Source: an uncultured SAR86 cluster bacterium (GTDB taxonomy: Bacteria; Pseudomonadota; Gammaproteobacteria; Magnimaribacterales; D2472). Taken from it: DNA of 64,000 nt. The translations under genes and the position numbers were made by a program. The first letter of the stretch is position 1, and every line of letters begins with the position of its first letter. The stretch covers positions 260,923 through 324,922 of the forward strand of contig CACBPP010000001.1 in NCBI GenBank assembly GCA_902541175.1, in the 5' to 3' direction. The notes under the pieces are model-generated. The model was not told where the DNA came from, did not search any database, and saw only the letters and a list, made by a program, of their open reading frames with translations. This document shows positions 28,963 to 39,904 of the stretch, piece after piece.

Positions 28963-30258
28963 ATGGATAATGCAATTTACAAAAGCAGAAGAATCAATCT
29001 ATCAGAAAAACTACCTAAGAATTCGGTTTTATTGATTCCCGGTGCTAATACTCAGTATAGAAATGCTGATTCAGCATATGCGTTCAGACAGGATAGTAAT
29101 TTTTATTATTTATCTGGATTTTGTGAGCCCGATTCTTTGATGGCCATAATTAATAACGATGATGGAATAAATTCTATAATTTTTGTACCTCCTAAAGATA
29201 AATTAAAAGAAATTTGGGATGGCCATAGGGCAGGTCCAATAGGAGCTGTAAAAGAATTTTTATTTGATAAGGCATACGATAATTCTGAAATAGATAATAT
29301 GATGCCTGAAATTCTTTTTGGATGTGATCAAGTTTTATATCCTATTGGAAAAAAAGATGGCTTTGATCAAAAAGTAATAGATTGGACTACTGAGGCAAGC
29401 TCTAAAGATAGACACAGTAAATCTATTAATATTTTGGATGCGTCGTCCACGATAGGGAATGCTCGATTAATAAAAGATGATCACGAAATTAGTCTTATTA
29501 AGAAAGCCTGTGATATTTCCGCAGAAGCTCATATTGAGGCAATGAAAAATGTAAAAAATGCAGAGTCTGAACAAAGCATTGAAAGCTTGTATGTTTACGA
29601 ATTTTCAAAAAGAGGTGGAAGATTCCCAGCCTATACTCCAATTGTTGCTGGTGGTGAAAATGCCTGTGTTCTTCATTATATTGAGAACAATAAGAAACTT
29701 AATAAAAATGAACTTCTTTTGGTTGATGCTGGTTGTGAATATGAAATGTATGCTTCTGATATTACAAGAACTTACCCAATTAGCGGAAAATTTTCAAAGG
29801 AACAACTTGAGATTTACAAAATAGTTCTTGATGCAATGAATTCTGCAATTGATAAGGTGAAAGACGGCAACAATATTATGGAGCCCCAACAAATTTCTGA
29901 AAAAATAATTACAAACGGTTTAGTAGAGCTTGGTTTATTGCATGGTGATCCTGAAGAACTGCATAAAAAAGGAGCTTTTAAGGACTTCTATATGCATAAA
30001 ATAGGTCACTGGCTAGGCCTTGATGTCCATGATGCTGGAGATTATATGGAAGGAGATGACTTTATGAAGTTTAAACCAGGCATGATAACTACTATCGAAC
30101 CTGGCATTTATATTAGTCGTTCAATGGATGTAGATGACAAATGGAAAGGTATTGGAATAAGAATAGAAGATGATATTTTGGTAACAAAAGATGGAAATGA
30201 AAACCTAACCAAGAAAGTTCCATCTGATCCTGCTGAGATTGAATCATTAATGTCTTAA
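28963..30258 (+). CDS. pepP: Xaa-Pro aminopeptidase P
   Basis: DAGCEYEMYASDITRTYPISGKFS, HKIGHWLGLDVHDAGDY, TIEPGIYI. Confidence 0.95.
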   Translation: MDNAIYKSRRINLSEKLPKNSVLLIPGANTQYRNADSAYAFRQDSNFYYLSGFCEPDSLMAIINNDDGINSIIFVPPKDKLKEIWDGHRAGPIGAVKEFLFDKAYDNSEIDNMMPEILFGCDQVLYPIGKKDGFDQKVIDWTTEASSKDRHSKSINILDASSTIGNARLIKDDHEISLIKKACDISAEAHIEAMKNVKNAESEQSIESLYVYEFSKRGGRFPAYTPIVAGGENACVLHYIENNKKLNKNELLLVDAGCEYEMYASDITRTYPISGKFSKEQLEIYKIVLDAMNSAIDKVKDGNNIMEPQQISEKIITNGLVELGLLHGDPEELHKKGAFKDFYMHKIGHWLGLDVHDAGDYMEGDDFMKFKPGMITTIEPGIYISRSMDVDDKWKGIGIRIEDDILVTKDGNENLTKKVPSDPAEIESLMS

Positions 30259-30262
30259 TACT

Positions 30263-31420
30263 GTGAATCCGGTAGTTACAATATCTGGTGGTGGAATAAT
30301 CGGAAACTATATTTCATCTAGACTCAGTAAAAATAACATAGAATCGTTAATAATTGAGAGGTCAAAAAGTCAAAATGTTATTAACGAAAACATAAGAACA
30401 TTAACTCTTAATTCATTTTCGAAAAAACTTTTAGATGATTTAGGCATAAAAGTTCCTTTCGCTCCAATAAAAGAAATAAGTGTATTTGATGGTGATGGAT
30501 CTGGAAGTATTCATTTCTCTTCAAAAGAAATAAATGAAGAAAATCTATCTTATGTAGTTTTTTTTAATGACCTTCAAGAAAAGCTGCAAGACCACAGAGA
30601 CCACCAAGTTTTTTTTGAAAATCAAATCGAGGAGATCTTTCAAGATAATGAAAACAATTGTTCAGAATTAAAACTATCAAATCAAGAAAAAATTAAAACA
30701 AAGTTTATTGCAGGCTGTGATGGAAGAAATTCAAATGTAGCCAAGATAGCAAAATTAAATGAGAAAAAATCTAGCTATAATCAAACAGCGATCACATTTA
30801 CAGCAAGTTGTGAAATTAAAGATGAATATTTAGCTCATCAAATATTCTCAGATAAAGGAATTTTTGCAATTATGCCTTTGCCTGAAAATGATGATAAATC
30901 CACACATACTATTGTTTGGTCTGTGGATAATGAAAATCTTCGTGATATTGAAATTAAAGATTATGTTAAAAACAACATTTCTTATTTTGAACAAAAGCTC
31001 TCAACAAAAATTGATATTAATTCATCAATATTAACCTTTAAGCTTTTTAGTCATCATTTTGAAAACTATATTTCAGGGCATGTTGTTCTTGTTGGTGATG
31101 CAGCTCATTCCATACACCCATTAGCAGGGCAAGGTATAAATTTAGGATTTGCAGATGCAGACGCTCTATGTGAAGAAATAATAAGTTCATATGAAAAATC
31201 TATGCATATTGATCAAGCTTTAACGCTTAAAAGATATGAAATTAGAAGAAAAAATATGAATCTACTTATGCTGAAATCTATGGATTTTTTTGTAAATCTT
31301 TTTGGTTCAAAAAATTTATATATAAAGCTACTTAGAAATTTTGGACTGTCTGGAGTAAATAAAGCACAGTTTTTAAAAAAGTTTTTTATTAATCATGCTG
31401 CTGGAAAGAATAAGCTATAA
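30263..31420 (+). CDS. FAD-dependent UbiH/UbiF/VisC-family hydroxylase
   Basis: ISGGGIIGNYISSRL, GHVVLVGDAAHSIHPLAGQGINLGF; GTG start. Confidence 0.9.
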   Translation: MNPVVTISGGGIIGNYISSRLSKNNIESLIIERSKSQNVINENIRTLTLNSFSKKLLDDLGIKVPFAPIKEISVFDGDGSGSIHFSSKEINEENLSYVVFFNDLQEKLQDHRDHQVFFENQIEEIFQDNENNCSELKLSNQEKIKTKFIAGCDGRNSNVAKIAKLNEKKSSYNQTAITFTASCEIKDEYLAHQIFSDKGIFAIMPLPENDDKSTHTIVWSVDNENLRDIEIKDYVKNNISYFEQKLSTKIDINSSILTFKLFSHHFENYISGHVVLVGDAAHSIHPLAGQGINLGFADADALCEEIISSYEKSMHIDQALTLKRYEIRRKNMNLLMLKSMDFFVNLFGSKNLYIKLLRNFGLSGVNKAQFLKKFFINHAAGKNKL

Positions 31421-31454
31421 TTTATTTAGCACACCTTAAAGTAACTCAAATCAA

Positions 31455-32465
31455 ATGAGGCATAAAATGAAGAAAATTTCGATATTACTTTCTGTGCTTT
31501 TACTAATTTCATGCGCAAATGAAAATGAAATAGAAGAACTTACAATTTACACATCTAGACAACCACAACTATTAGAACCAATCATTGAGGACTTCTATGA
31601 TGATACAGGCATCAAAGTGAATTTATTATCAGGAAATGCTCAAGAGCTTATGGAAAGAATTGATATTGAAGGCAATGATTCAATGGCAGATATTTTTATG
31701 ACAGTTGATGCAGGAGTCTTATGGCAAGCAGCCGAAAGAGATATTTTCTTCAAAGTTGACTCAGAAATATTAGAGAGAAATGTACCTTCATATCTTAAAG
31801 ATCCTGAAAATAAATGGTTTGGCCTTTCAAAAAGAGCAAGAACAATTGTATTCTCAAGTGATCAATTTGCATCAGATGATTTTTCTACATATGAAGATTT
31901 AGCTGACCCTAAGTGGAAGGGAAAACTATGTTTAAGAACGTCAAAAAAAGTCTACAACAGATCTCTTATAGCAAGCATGATTGATGAATATGGTTTCGAT
32001 CAAGCAAAAGAAGTTGTATCTGGTTGGATTTCAAACTTAGCAACTGAAGTTTTTTCAAACGATACAAATGCTTTGAAAGCTGTATCAAGTGGACAATGTG
32101 GGATGACTATTGTGAATACATATTATTTAGCAAGACTGTTGGATGATCCGCAATACGATAATTTGAATCTATTTTGGGCAAATCAGAATGACAGAGGAGT
32201 GCATGTAAATATATCTGGAGCCGGGATTGTTAAAACTTCAAAAAACAAGGAAAACGCTATTTCTCTTTTAGAGTATCTTTCATCTGATAGAGCCCAAAAT
32301 TTTTATGCTTCAGCAAATAAAGAATACCCAGTATTGATTGGAGCTAAAGTGCATGAGTCTATTCAGGAATGGGGAGATTTCAATGAAGATAATATTAATG
32401 TCAGTAAATTAGGTTCTTTGCAGAAACAAGCTGTTTTATTAGCTCAAGAAGTTGGATATAAATGA
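31455..32465 (+). CDS. Iron(III) ABC transporter substrate-binding lipoprotein (FbpA/FutA-like)
   Basis: LLLISCAN lipobox; LTIYTSRQPQLLEPIIEDFYDDTGIKVNLLSG; SGAGIVKTSKNKENAISLLEYLSS. Confidence 0.88.
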   Translation: MRHKMKKISILLSVLLLISCANENEIEELTIYTSRQPQLLEPIIEDFYDDTGIKVNLLSGNAQELMERIDIEGNDSMADIFMTVDAGVLWQAAERDIFFKVDSEILERNVPSYLKDPENKWFGLSKRARTIVFSSDQFASDDFSTYEDLADPKWKGKLCLRTSKKVYNRSLIASMIDEYGFDQAKEVVSGWISNLATEVFSNDTNALKAVSSGQCGMTIVNTYYLARLLDDPQYDNLNLFWANQNDRGVHVNISGAGIVKTSKNKENAISLLEYLSSDRAQNFYASANKEYPVLIGAKVHESIQEWGDFNEDNINVSKLGSLQKQAVLLAQEVGYK

Positions 32466-32472
32466 TATCTAA

Positions 32473-32709
32473 TTAGACTTTTTCGCCGCGGGCTCTTATT
32501 TCTTTAAGAACTTGGCTTATACCTTTTTTATCGATAATTCGCATACCTTTGGCAGATACTTTTAGATTTACAAATCTATTTTCAGATTCAACCCAAAATT
32601 TATGCGAATGTAGATTAGGAAAGAACTTTCTTTTAGTTCTATTATTAGCGTGAGAAACGTTATTTCCTGTCTGAGGAATCTTTCCTGTTACTTGGCATTT
32701 TTTACTCAT
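32473..32709 (-). CDS. rpmB: 50S ribosomal protein L28
   Basis: [42 protein letters not shown]. Confidence 0.97.
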   Translation of the reverse strand: MSKKCQVTGKIPQTGNNVSHANNRTKRKFFPNLHSHKFWVESENRFVNLKVSAKGMRIIDKKGISQVLKEIRARGEKV

Positions 32710-32765
32710 AGAAACGCGATTTTATAGAACAGAAGCCGACATATCAATACTATAATGAATTAAAT

Positions 32766-33260
32766 ATGAAAGAAATATATGTACTTAGACACGCTAAATC
32801 TTCATGGGACAATTCAAATCTTAGCGATTTTGAAAGACCTCTTGCAGATAGAGGCATTAGTGATGCAAAGAAGATGTCTAAATTTTTAAAAGATATGGAT
32901 TTAAAGATAGATAAGGTTTTATGTTCAAATGCTTTAAGAGCAAAAGAAACATTTGACTTAACTGCTGATGGTTTTAATTTTGAAATTGATAAAGCAACCT
33001 ATACAGACAGACTATATTTTGGTGATACAACTAATATTATTGAGGGCTTGAAAGAGCTAGATGAAAGCTTAAAAAATATTTTAATAGTTGGACATAATCC
33101 TACGCTTCATTATTTAGTAGAATTATTAACTAATAAACCAATTGAGAGATTTACAACATGTAATTTAGCAATAATTTCTCATGATGGTGAATGGATTTCA
33201 TTAAGCTCACAACAATGTAGACTAAGATCATTAATTAAACCAAAGGAACTTAGAAATTGA
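32766..33260 (+). CDS. SixA-like histidine phosphatase
   Basis: [12 protein letters not shown] (RHG-type), [12 protein letters not shown]. Confidence 0.9.
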   Translation: MKEIYVLRHAKSSWDNSNLSDFERPLADRGISDAKKMSKFLKDMDLKIDKVLCSNALRAKETFDLTADGFNFEIDKATYTDRLYFGDTTNIIEGLKELDESLKNILIVGHNPTLHYLVELLTNKPIERFTTCNLAIISHDGEWISLSSQQCRLRSLIKPKELRN

Positions 33261-33712
33261 AAAAGGTTAAAGTCAAAATATTGAATAAACTTATTGGCAA
33301 TGAAATACCTATACCCAAATACGAGACTAAAGGTTCTGCAGGCTTAGATCTTAGAGCATGCATAAAAGATAAATTAATACTGAAACCAGGAAAAACTCAA
33401 ATGATTCCAATGGGATTTGCAATGCATCTTGAGGATGAGAAATTAGCAGCTCTGGTTGTTCCAAGATCAGGCCTTGGTTCAAAACACGGGATAGTGCTTG
33501 GTAATTTAGTTGGATTGATAGACTCTGATTATCAAGGTGAATTAATGGTTCCTGCATGGAATAGATCAAAGAACGAATTTGTAATTAATTCTGGCGATCG
33601 AATTGCTCAAATGATAATAGTGCCAATAGTTCAAGCAAATTTTGAAATAGTTGAAGATTTCGAAAAATCAGAAAGGGGTACTAAAGGTTTTGGCAGTTCA
33701 GGTATAGACTAA
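33257..33712 (+). CDS. dut: dUTP diphosphatase
   Basis: [45 protein letters not shown]. Confidence 0.97.
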   Translation: MKKVKVKILNKLIGNEIPIPKYETKGSAGLDLRACIKDKLILKPGKTQMIPMGFAMHLEDEKLAALVVPRSGLGSKHGIVLGNLVGLIDSDYQGELMVPAWNRSKNEFVINSGDRIAQMIIVPIVQANFEIVEDFEKSERGTKGFGSSGID

Positions 33713-33714
33713 AT

Positions 33715-33960
33715 TTATTTCTTCTTACCAAATCTTTCTTCGAACTTTTGAACTCTTCCACCGGTATCAATAATCTTTTGTTTACCAGTATAAAAAGGAT
33801 GTGAGGCGGAAGAAACCTCAACGGTGTAGTATGGATACTCCTTTCCTTCCCATTCCTTTGTTTTATCTGTTTTCAGAGTAGAGCGAAGTAAAAAATATTC
33901 ATCCACACTGATATCATGGAATAGAACTTCGCGGTATTCAGGATGTATATCTTTTTTCAT
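33715..33960 (-). CDS. rpmE2: 50S ribosomal protein L31 type B
   Basis: [28 protein letters not shown]...[31 protein letters not shown]; no Zn cysteines. Confidence 0.95.
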   Translation of the reverse strand: MKKDIHPEYREVLFHDISVDEYFLLRSTLKTDKTKEWEGKEYPYYTVEVSSASHPFYTGKQKIIDTGGRVQKFEERFGKKK

Positions 33961-34018
33961 AATAAAATATATTTAGGATGAGAACTATATCAAAAATTAA
34001 ATCCATTACAATTAAAAA

Positions 34019-35998
34019 ATGAATATTTTTTACTATGATATTGCTGTTGGATTGCCATTAAGACAATGTTTTACCTATAAATCAAAAGAAGTAATCAAAA
34101 AAGGTAAAAGGGTAATAGTTCCGTTTGGAAGCAAGTCAATTGTTGGAATAGTTGTAAAGAAAATAGCTAAACCCAAGTCATTAAAAGGCTTAAAAGAAAT
34201 AATCTCAATAGCCGATGAATATTCTTGTTTTAACGGATCAATATTTGAAGCAATTACATGGGCCTCAGATTACTATCATCATCCAATTGGTGAGGTATTT
34301 TTCTCTTTCATGCCAACGCTCTTAAGAAAACAAAACGATAAAATTATTATCGACCTTGATGATAATACTGAATATAAGTTAAATGAAAAAGACAAGAAAT
34401 TAAAATTAACAAAAGAGCAAAACATTAATCTATCTAAACTTAATAAAGTTGAAGAATTTAGTCCTTCATTAATATATGGGGTTACAGGGTCTGGTAAAAC
34501 AGAAATATATCTTCAACTGGCTGAAAAATTTATTCTTCAAAATAAATCGATTTTGATTCTAGTACCAGAAATTAATTTGATACCACAATTAGAAAAAATA
34601 TTTAAGGATCGTTTTAATGGTGATATTGGCGTATATCATTCCAGACAAACTCCAAACCAAAGGTTAAAGATTTGGCTGCGATCTAAATTTGGCGGAATAA
34701 GAATTGTTATTGGAACAAGATCATCAGTTTTGATGCCGTTAAAAAATTTAGGAGCAATCATTATTGATGAGGAGCATGATCAGTCATATAAGCAAGCTGA
34801 AGGTTTTAAGTTTTCAGGAAGAGATTTGGCTATAAAAAGAGCTCAGATAGAAAATATACCGGTTTTTTTAGGTTCTGCTACACCATCCCTGCAAACCCTT
34901 AAGCTTGTAAAAGAGAAAAAGTTCAAAAAGTTTGATTTATTGAGAAGAGTAGATGGCAAAAAGCCACCAAAATTAATTCCTTTGGATATTAGTGACTCTC
35001 CTCTACTTGGAGGAATTGCTATTCAAACTATGAGTATCATTGAAGCAGCAATCAATAAAGGAGAGCAAGTATTAATTTTTCTAAATAGAAGAGGTTTTGC
35101 TCCATTATATGAATGTGATAATTGTGGCTGGGTTGCAAAATGTTCATCATGCGAATCAAATTTAGTCTTTCATAAGTCAAAAAACAGACTAATTTGTCAT
35201 CAATGTGAATCCGTTTATGGGGTAAATAAAACATGTCCAGATTGCCATTCAAATGAAATAAACACTCTTGGAACCGGCACAGAAAGAGTTGAAGAGGTGC
35301 TTAGAAGCACATTTAAAAAAGTACCAATCATTAGAATGGATTATGATTCGACAAGACTTAAGGGATCAATTGAAGCAATTTATGAAAAGGCTAACACAAG
35401 CAAAGAAGCAATATTGGTGGGAACACAAATGCTATCTAAAGGGCATGACTTTCCTAAAGTAACGCTATGCGTAATTCTTAATGCTGATGGAGGTTTACTA
35501 AGCCCAGAAATAAATGCAATTGAAAAAATCTCACAACAATTAATTCAGGTTTCTGGTAGAGCAGGTAGAAATAATAATCTTGCAAAAGTAATCATTCAAA
35601 CTAGATATCCTAATGATGAAAATCTTAAACAAATTAAAACTGGAGACTATAGGCTGGTTTCTGAGCAATGCCTTAAAACAAACAAGGCTTTGAATATGCC
35701 TCCATACTCAACAGTTGCAATATTAAGAGCGACTTCACCCAGTCCAGAAAGCTGCTACAAATTTTTAGATAAAGCAAACAATCTCTTAAATGATAAGAAA
35801 AATATTAATGTTACTGGACCACTTCCATCGATACCCTTAAAGATTAAAGGGAATACAAGAAATCATCTGATTATCAAGTCTGATACAAGAACTTATTTAA
35901 ACAGAGTGCTTAATTATCTTACTTATGAAATTCAAACTTGGACTGAAACAAAGAAAGTTAAATGGTCTTATGATATTGATCCATATGACATGTCTTAG
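34019..35998 (+). CDS. priA: Primosomal protein N' (PriA helicase)
   Basis: YGVTGSGKTEIYLQL, DEEHDQSYKQ, eight-Cys Zn region, QVSGRAGR. Confidence 0.96.
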   Translation: MNIFYYDIAVGLPLRQCFTYKSKEVIKKGKRVIVPFGSKSIVGIVVKKIAKPKSLKGLKEIISIADEYSCFNGSIFEAITWASDYYHHPIGEVFFSFMPTLLRKQNDKIIIDLDDNTEYKLNEKDKKLKLTKEQNINLSKLNKVEEFSPSLIYGVTGSGKTEIYLQLAEKFILQNKSILILVPEINLIPQLEKIFKDRFNGDIGVYHSRQTPNQRLKIWLRSKFGGIRIVIGTRSSVLMPLKNLGAIIIDEEHDQSYKQAEGFKFSGRDLAIKRAQIENIPVFLGSATPSLQTLKLVKEKKFKKFDLLRRVDGKKPPKLIPLDISDSPLLGGIAIQTMSIIEAAINKGEQVLIFLNRRGFAPLYECDNCGWVAKCSSCESNLVFHKSKNRLICHQCESVYGVNKTCPDCHSNEINTLGTGTERVEEVLRSTFKKVPIIRMDYDSTRLKGSIEAIYEKANTSKEAILVGTQMLSKGHDFPKVTLCVILNADGGLLSPEINAIEKISQQLIQVSGRAGRNNNLAKVIIQTRYPNDENLKQIKTGDYRLVSEQCLKTNKALNMPPYSTVAILRATSPSPESCYKFLDKANNLLNDKKNINVTGPLPSIPLKIKGNTRNHLIIKSDTRTYLNRVLNYLTYEIQTWTETKKVKWSYDIDPYDMS

Positions 35999-36002
35999 GT
36001 GT

Positions 36003-37256
36003 CTATATTTCTATTCTAATAATTTGGCCAGGAAATATAGATTTATTTTCTAAATTATTAGTTTTGTTTATAGAATCAACTGTCACTCCAAATCTAATAG
36101 CAATCTCTGATAAAACATCACCTTTTTGAATTGTATAAAACAAAAAATCAGTTTCTGAAGTTATTAAAGTTCCTTCTATAGGGTTTTCAATAAAAAAGTT
36201 ATTTACTCCTAAAAAAATTGATCTTGCTATCATTCTTCTGCCTGGCTTACCTTTAAGCCTCTCTGCATCATCTGGATTTGTAAGAAATCCTGATTCGACT
36301 AACACAGATGGAATATCAACTGATTTTAAAACCCTGAAATCTGCAAATTCAACGTCCTTTTTATGTATCTTAGTAAATGGATCTCTCTTAAGCTGCTCAA
36401 GAATTTTTGCTCCAAGAAGTTTGCTTTCTTTAACTTTATTCAAGTAAATCTCTGGATAAATTTCTCTTGCTAAGTCTTCATTAAAATCGAAGGGTTTTAA
36501 ATTCTTTATGTCGGCTTGAATTTGTTGCCTCTTTTTTTCAGATAAATTTTTTGCAACTGAGCTTGAGGCTTCTTCAGACCAGATAAAAACTGAGGCGCCT
36601 TTAACAGATTCAAGTCTAAATCCATCCGCGTGAATTGAAACAAATATGTCTGCTCCATATCTTCTCGCTCTTTGATATCTATCATTAAGACTAACGGTTT
36701 CATCACCTTTTCTAATCATTACAGGTTTATATCCTTTAGTATCTCTTAAGGATCTTTCTAATTCTTTTGATATAAGCAAGGTTACATCTTTCTCAAGAAT
36801 GTTATTAGTTCCAACAGCACCAGGATATTTACCACCATGTCCAGCATCAATAGCTACAACAATATCTCTTATGTTATTTTTTAACTCCTTATCTTTTTTA
36901 ATATTAACTTTTAATAATATTCCTTCATCTGTTTTCTCTTGAGTTGGCTTACTCCAATTAACATATTCATATAAATCAATAACTATTCTTGTTAAGTCCT
37001 CTTTTGAAGAAGCCCTTACTAGCTTAATAGGGTAGTTATACTTTTCCTCAACACCCGACTTTAAATCACTTTGGTATACGTCTATTACAATTCTTGAGGG
37101 ATCTACAAGAGAATAAGATTTTATAAAAGACACCTTGTCTAAAAGAAAGGATATTTCAAAGGATTGATCATCGGAATCTTTTATTTCATTAAATGAAATT
37201 TCATTTGAGTTTACAAGTGAAGAAAGAAGAAATAAAAAAGATAAAATTTTATTCAT
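36003..37256 (-). CDS. N-acetylmuramoyl-L-alanine amidase with AMIN and LysM domains
   Basis: VAIDAGHGGKYPGAVG, SIHADGF, VESGFLTNPDDA; LysM YTIQKGDVLSEIAIRFGV; signal peptide. Confidence 0.94.
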   Translation of the reverse strand: MNKILSFLFLLSSLVNSNEISFNEIKDSDDQSFEISFLLDKVSFIKSYSLVDPSRIVIDVYQSDLKSGVEEKYNYPIKLVRASSKEDLTRIVIDLYEYVNWSKPTQEKTDEGILLKVNIKKDKELKNNIRDIVVAIDAGHGGKYPGAVGTNNILEKDVTLLISKELERSLRDTKGYKPVMIRKGDETVSLNDRYQRARRYGADIFVSIHADGFRLESVKGASVFIWSEEASSSVAKNLSEKKRQQIQADIKNLKPFDFNEDLAREIYPEIYLNKVKESKLLGAKILEQLKRDPFTKIHKKDVEFADFRVLKSVDIPSVLVESGFLTNPDDAERLKGKPGRRMIARSIFLGVNNFFIENPIEGTLITSETDFLFYTIQKGDVLSEIAIRFGVTVDSINKTNNLENKSIFPGQIIRIEI

Positions 37257-37710
37257 AATGCTTAATTAAACTTGAAAATAATTTGTCATTATCATTAATC
37301 GATACTTTTCTACCATCATCGAAATGCTCAAAAGATATTTTTAAGTCAAAATTTCTTTTTACAGCAAGCTTCTGTGGCCATTCAATAATTATAATTTTTT
37401 TTAAGTGAGTTTTTCTATCTAAATCGAAAATATGAATGTCTTCTGGTTCGTCAGTTCTATACAAGTCAATATGTAAGAAAATCACATCTCCAAGGTCATA
37501 TTCTTCACATAAGGTATAAGTTGGGCTTTTTACCAAGCCGTTCCATCCTGAATTAGATATTATCGATCTGGTTAAAAATGTCTTTCCAACACCAAGATCA
37601 CCCTCAAGATGGATCTCAATTGAAGATTTTTTAATTTCTTTAAGTTTCTCTGATATTAGTGCACCAAGCTTATTGGTTGATTCGTCATTTTCTAGGTAAA
37701 TTTTATTCAT
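37249..37710 (-). CDS. tsaE: tRNA threonylcarbamoyladenosine biosynthesis ATPase TsaE
   Basis: LEGDLGVGKTFLTRSII, KSPTYTLCEEY. Confidence 0.95.
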   Translation of the reverse strand: MNKIYLENDESTNKLGALISEKLKEIKKSSIEIHLEGDLGVGKTFLTRSIISNSGWNGLVKSPTYTLCEEYDLGDVIFLHIDLYRTDEPEDIHIFDLDRKTHLKKIIIIEWPQKLAVKRNFDLKISFEHFDDGRKVSINDNDKLFSSLIKHYE

Positions 37711-38531
37711 TTATTAAGTAAATCTCTTATGGTTGGTATCAATGATGATGCATTTAAGCCAATTTCACCTGTTTTATTTCTAAATTCTTCTCCCGCTCTA
37801 GCATGAACAGCAACAGAAATTTTGCAAGCATCAATAATATTAACTTTTTGGGCTATAAGGGCTGATAGTACTCCAGCAAGAACGTCACCTGTGCCTCCGG
37901 AAGATAACTCTGGCCCACCTTCAGTACATATAAATAATTCCTCATCACCATGAGAACAAATAATCGTCTCTTTACCTTTAAGAATTACAGAAGCTGAAAA
38001 TTTATTTGATATTGATTTTGCGGCATTAATTCTATCCTCTTGAACTTCATTATTTGAAATACCTAAAAGCTTTGCAGCTTCGCCTGGATGAGGAGTAAGA
38101 ACTTTATCTTTACTTGTCTCTAAATTGTTCTTCACAATAAAATGAAGTGCACCTGCATCCAATATTACTACTCCAAAATTATTTGTTGAAATAACTTCAT
38201 AAAAAACATTTTTAGACCATTCGTCATTTTTTAATCCTGGACCGCATAGCAAAACATCAATGTTCTCAGGTATAAAAAAACTTTTATCAATGCCATATGC
38301 CATTACTTCTGGATTTCTTTTTAGGCTTGCCTCTACATTTATTGGATGTGTGCTGAGGTGAACTAGTCCAGCACCAGAAAATAAACTTGCTTCAGATGAT
38401 AATATTGCGGCACCTCCCATCCCCTCGGAACCTCCAACAACCATGACTTTTCCAAAATCACCTTTATGAGAGTTACTAGATCTTTCTGGAATACTTTTCT
38501 CAAGTGAATCAAAGTTGAATTCTTTTATCAT
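37707..38531 (-). CDS. nnrD: ADP-dependent (S)-NAD(P)H-hydrate dehydratase
   Basis: KGDFGKVMVVGGSEGMGGAAILSSEA, LTPHPGEAAKLLG, SSGGTGDVLAGVL; no NnrE epimerase domain. Confidence 0.93.
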   Translation of the reverse strand: MIKEFNFDSLEKSIPERSSNSHKGDFGKVMVVGGSEGMGGAAILSSEASLFSGAGLVHLSTHPINVEASLKRNPEVMAYGIDKSFFIPENIDVLLCGPGLKNDEWSKNVFYEVISTNNFGVVILDAGALHFIVKNNLETSKDKVLTPHPGEAAKLLGISNNEVQEDRINAAKSISNKFSASVILKGKETIICSHGDEELFICTEGGPELSSGGTGDVLAGVLSALIAQKVNIIDACKISVAVHARAGEEFRNKTGEIGLNASSLIPTIRDLLNK

Positions 38532-39902
38532 TTATTTAATTTCTATTATCCCCAATCTGTCAGAATGGAATGATCCTAAAAAAACTTCATCCTTTATTGG
38601 AACAGCAACGGTAGGAAGACCAAAAACAGTTTTGGAAAATGCGTATTCATTTTTTATTTCTAAATTATTTTTATCTAATTTATAAATAGAAAATGGTAGG
38701 GAACAACTTTTTTTAAACTCACAATCTCCAAAATCATTAGGTTGAAAATCTAATGAGGTAATCCAAATGTCATTACCATCTATATAAGGATTATCTGGCG
38801 CTTCAATAAACTTTTCATCTAATTTTTTATTAAGTGAGAGATCAAATTTTGTTATCGAATCACCTTGGTTATAGTTTATATAAATAATATTAGAGTCTTC
38901 ATCCAAAGCAATGCCATTAGGACCGCTTCCATCGGAGCCATCTATTTTTTTGAATCTATTTTCTATCCATTCGACAAGAAATCCTGTATTAGATTTTATT
39001 ATTGAAACGAAAAGCCATTCGTTAAGAGTTATTTCTCTATCGTACATATGAGACGCATAGAAGCCTCCATTTTTTCTTAAACTAATGTCATTAAAATAAA
39101 ACTCATATGGCACATCTATACATCCTCTCCAAACCATATCCCATGAATTTTCCTTTTTTACCATCTCAAACATTTCTACACTTTCGTCGGGATAATGATT
39201 AATGACCCCAAGTTGATAACGTCCATCATTTCTTTTTATTAAGTCAATTCCATGAGGACCATACTTTTTATTAATTGTTCTCGTACATTTAGGATCACCC
39301 CAAACATTTTCTTCAATTGTTATATTTGGAATGACTTTAGTTTTTGTTTCTAAATCTAATAAAGCAAAGTAGCCTGATTTTTGTTCCTCATATGGACCAA
39401 TTCCTCCAAATTCTGACATTAACAAAAATTTTTTGTCAGGCGTTATCACTATGTCCTCAGGATTCTTAAAGCCACAAATAAGCTTAACTTTATTATCTGA
39501 ACTACAATTACTTATATCTTTTTGTGGTCCAACATAGTCAGAGGAAACGACAAAGAATGCTAATGAAAAAAACATTACTGAAATAATGCTCATAAATTTA
39601 AAATAATGAAGGAAGACAAAAGGGATAGCTTTTTTTATTTGATTAAAAAAGAACATCGCTGCTATACCTCTTATGATCAATATTATTCCTAAAGAAAAAG
39701 TAACAATCCTCCATACTCTTTCAAACCAATATTCATCTGTCAAAGCTACATAAACACATACCAAACCTATTAATAATGTTATGCCTGCAATAACATTGAT
39801 GTTATTGCTTGAAAGAATCCTATTTTTTAAAAATTCAGCAAATGGTCTAATCCAAACCAAAATACCTAAAAAAACAAAGAAGAAGAAATAGAAGTAGTTC
39901 AT
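38532..39902 (-). CDS. Membrane protein with C-terminal SMP-30/arylesterase-like beta-propeller
   Basis: N-terminal hydrophobic segments, then GPHGIDLIKR...NDISLRKNGGFYASHMYDRE...GPNGIALDEDSNIIYINY...GLPTVAVPIKDEVFLGSFHSDRLGII. Confidence 0.72.
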   Translation of the reverse strand: MNYFYFFFFVFLGILVWIRPFAEFLKNRILSSNNINVIAGITLLIGLVCVYVALTDEYWFERVWRIVTFSLGIILIIRGIAAMFFFNQIKKAIPFVFLHYFKFMSIISVMFFSLAFFVVSSDYVGPQKDISNCSSDNKVKLICGFKNPEDIVITPDKKFLLMSEFGGIGPYEEQKSGYFALLDLETKTKVIPNITIEENVWGDPKCTRTINKKYGPHGIDLIKRNDGRYQLGVINHYPDESVEMFEMVKKENSWDMVWRGCIDVPYEFYFNDISLRKNGGFYASHMYDREITLNEWLFVSIIKSNTGFLVEWIENRFKKIDGSDGSGPNGIALDEDSNIIYINYNQGDSITKFDLSLNKKLDEKFIEAPDNPYIDGNDIWITSLDFQPNDFGDCEFKKSCSLPFSIYKLDKNNLEIKNEYAFSKTVFGLPTVAVPIKDEVFLGSFHSDRLGIIEIK

Positions 39903-39904
39903 AT

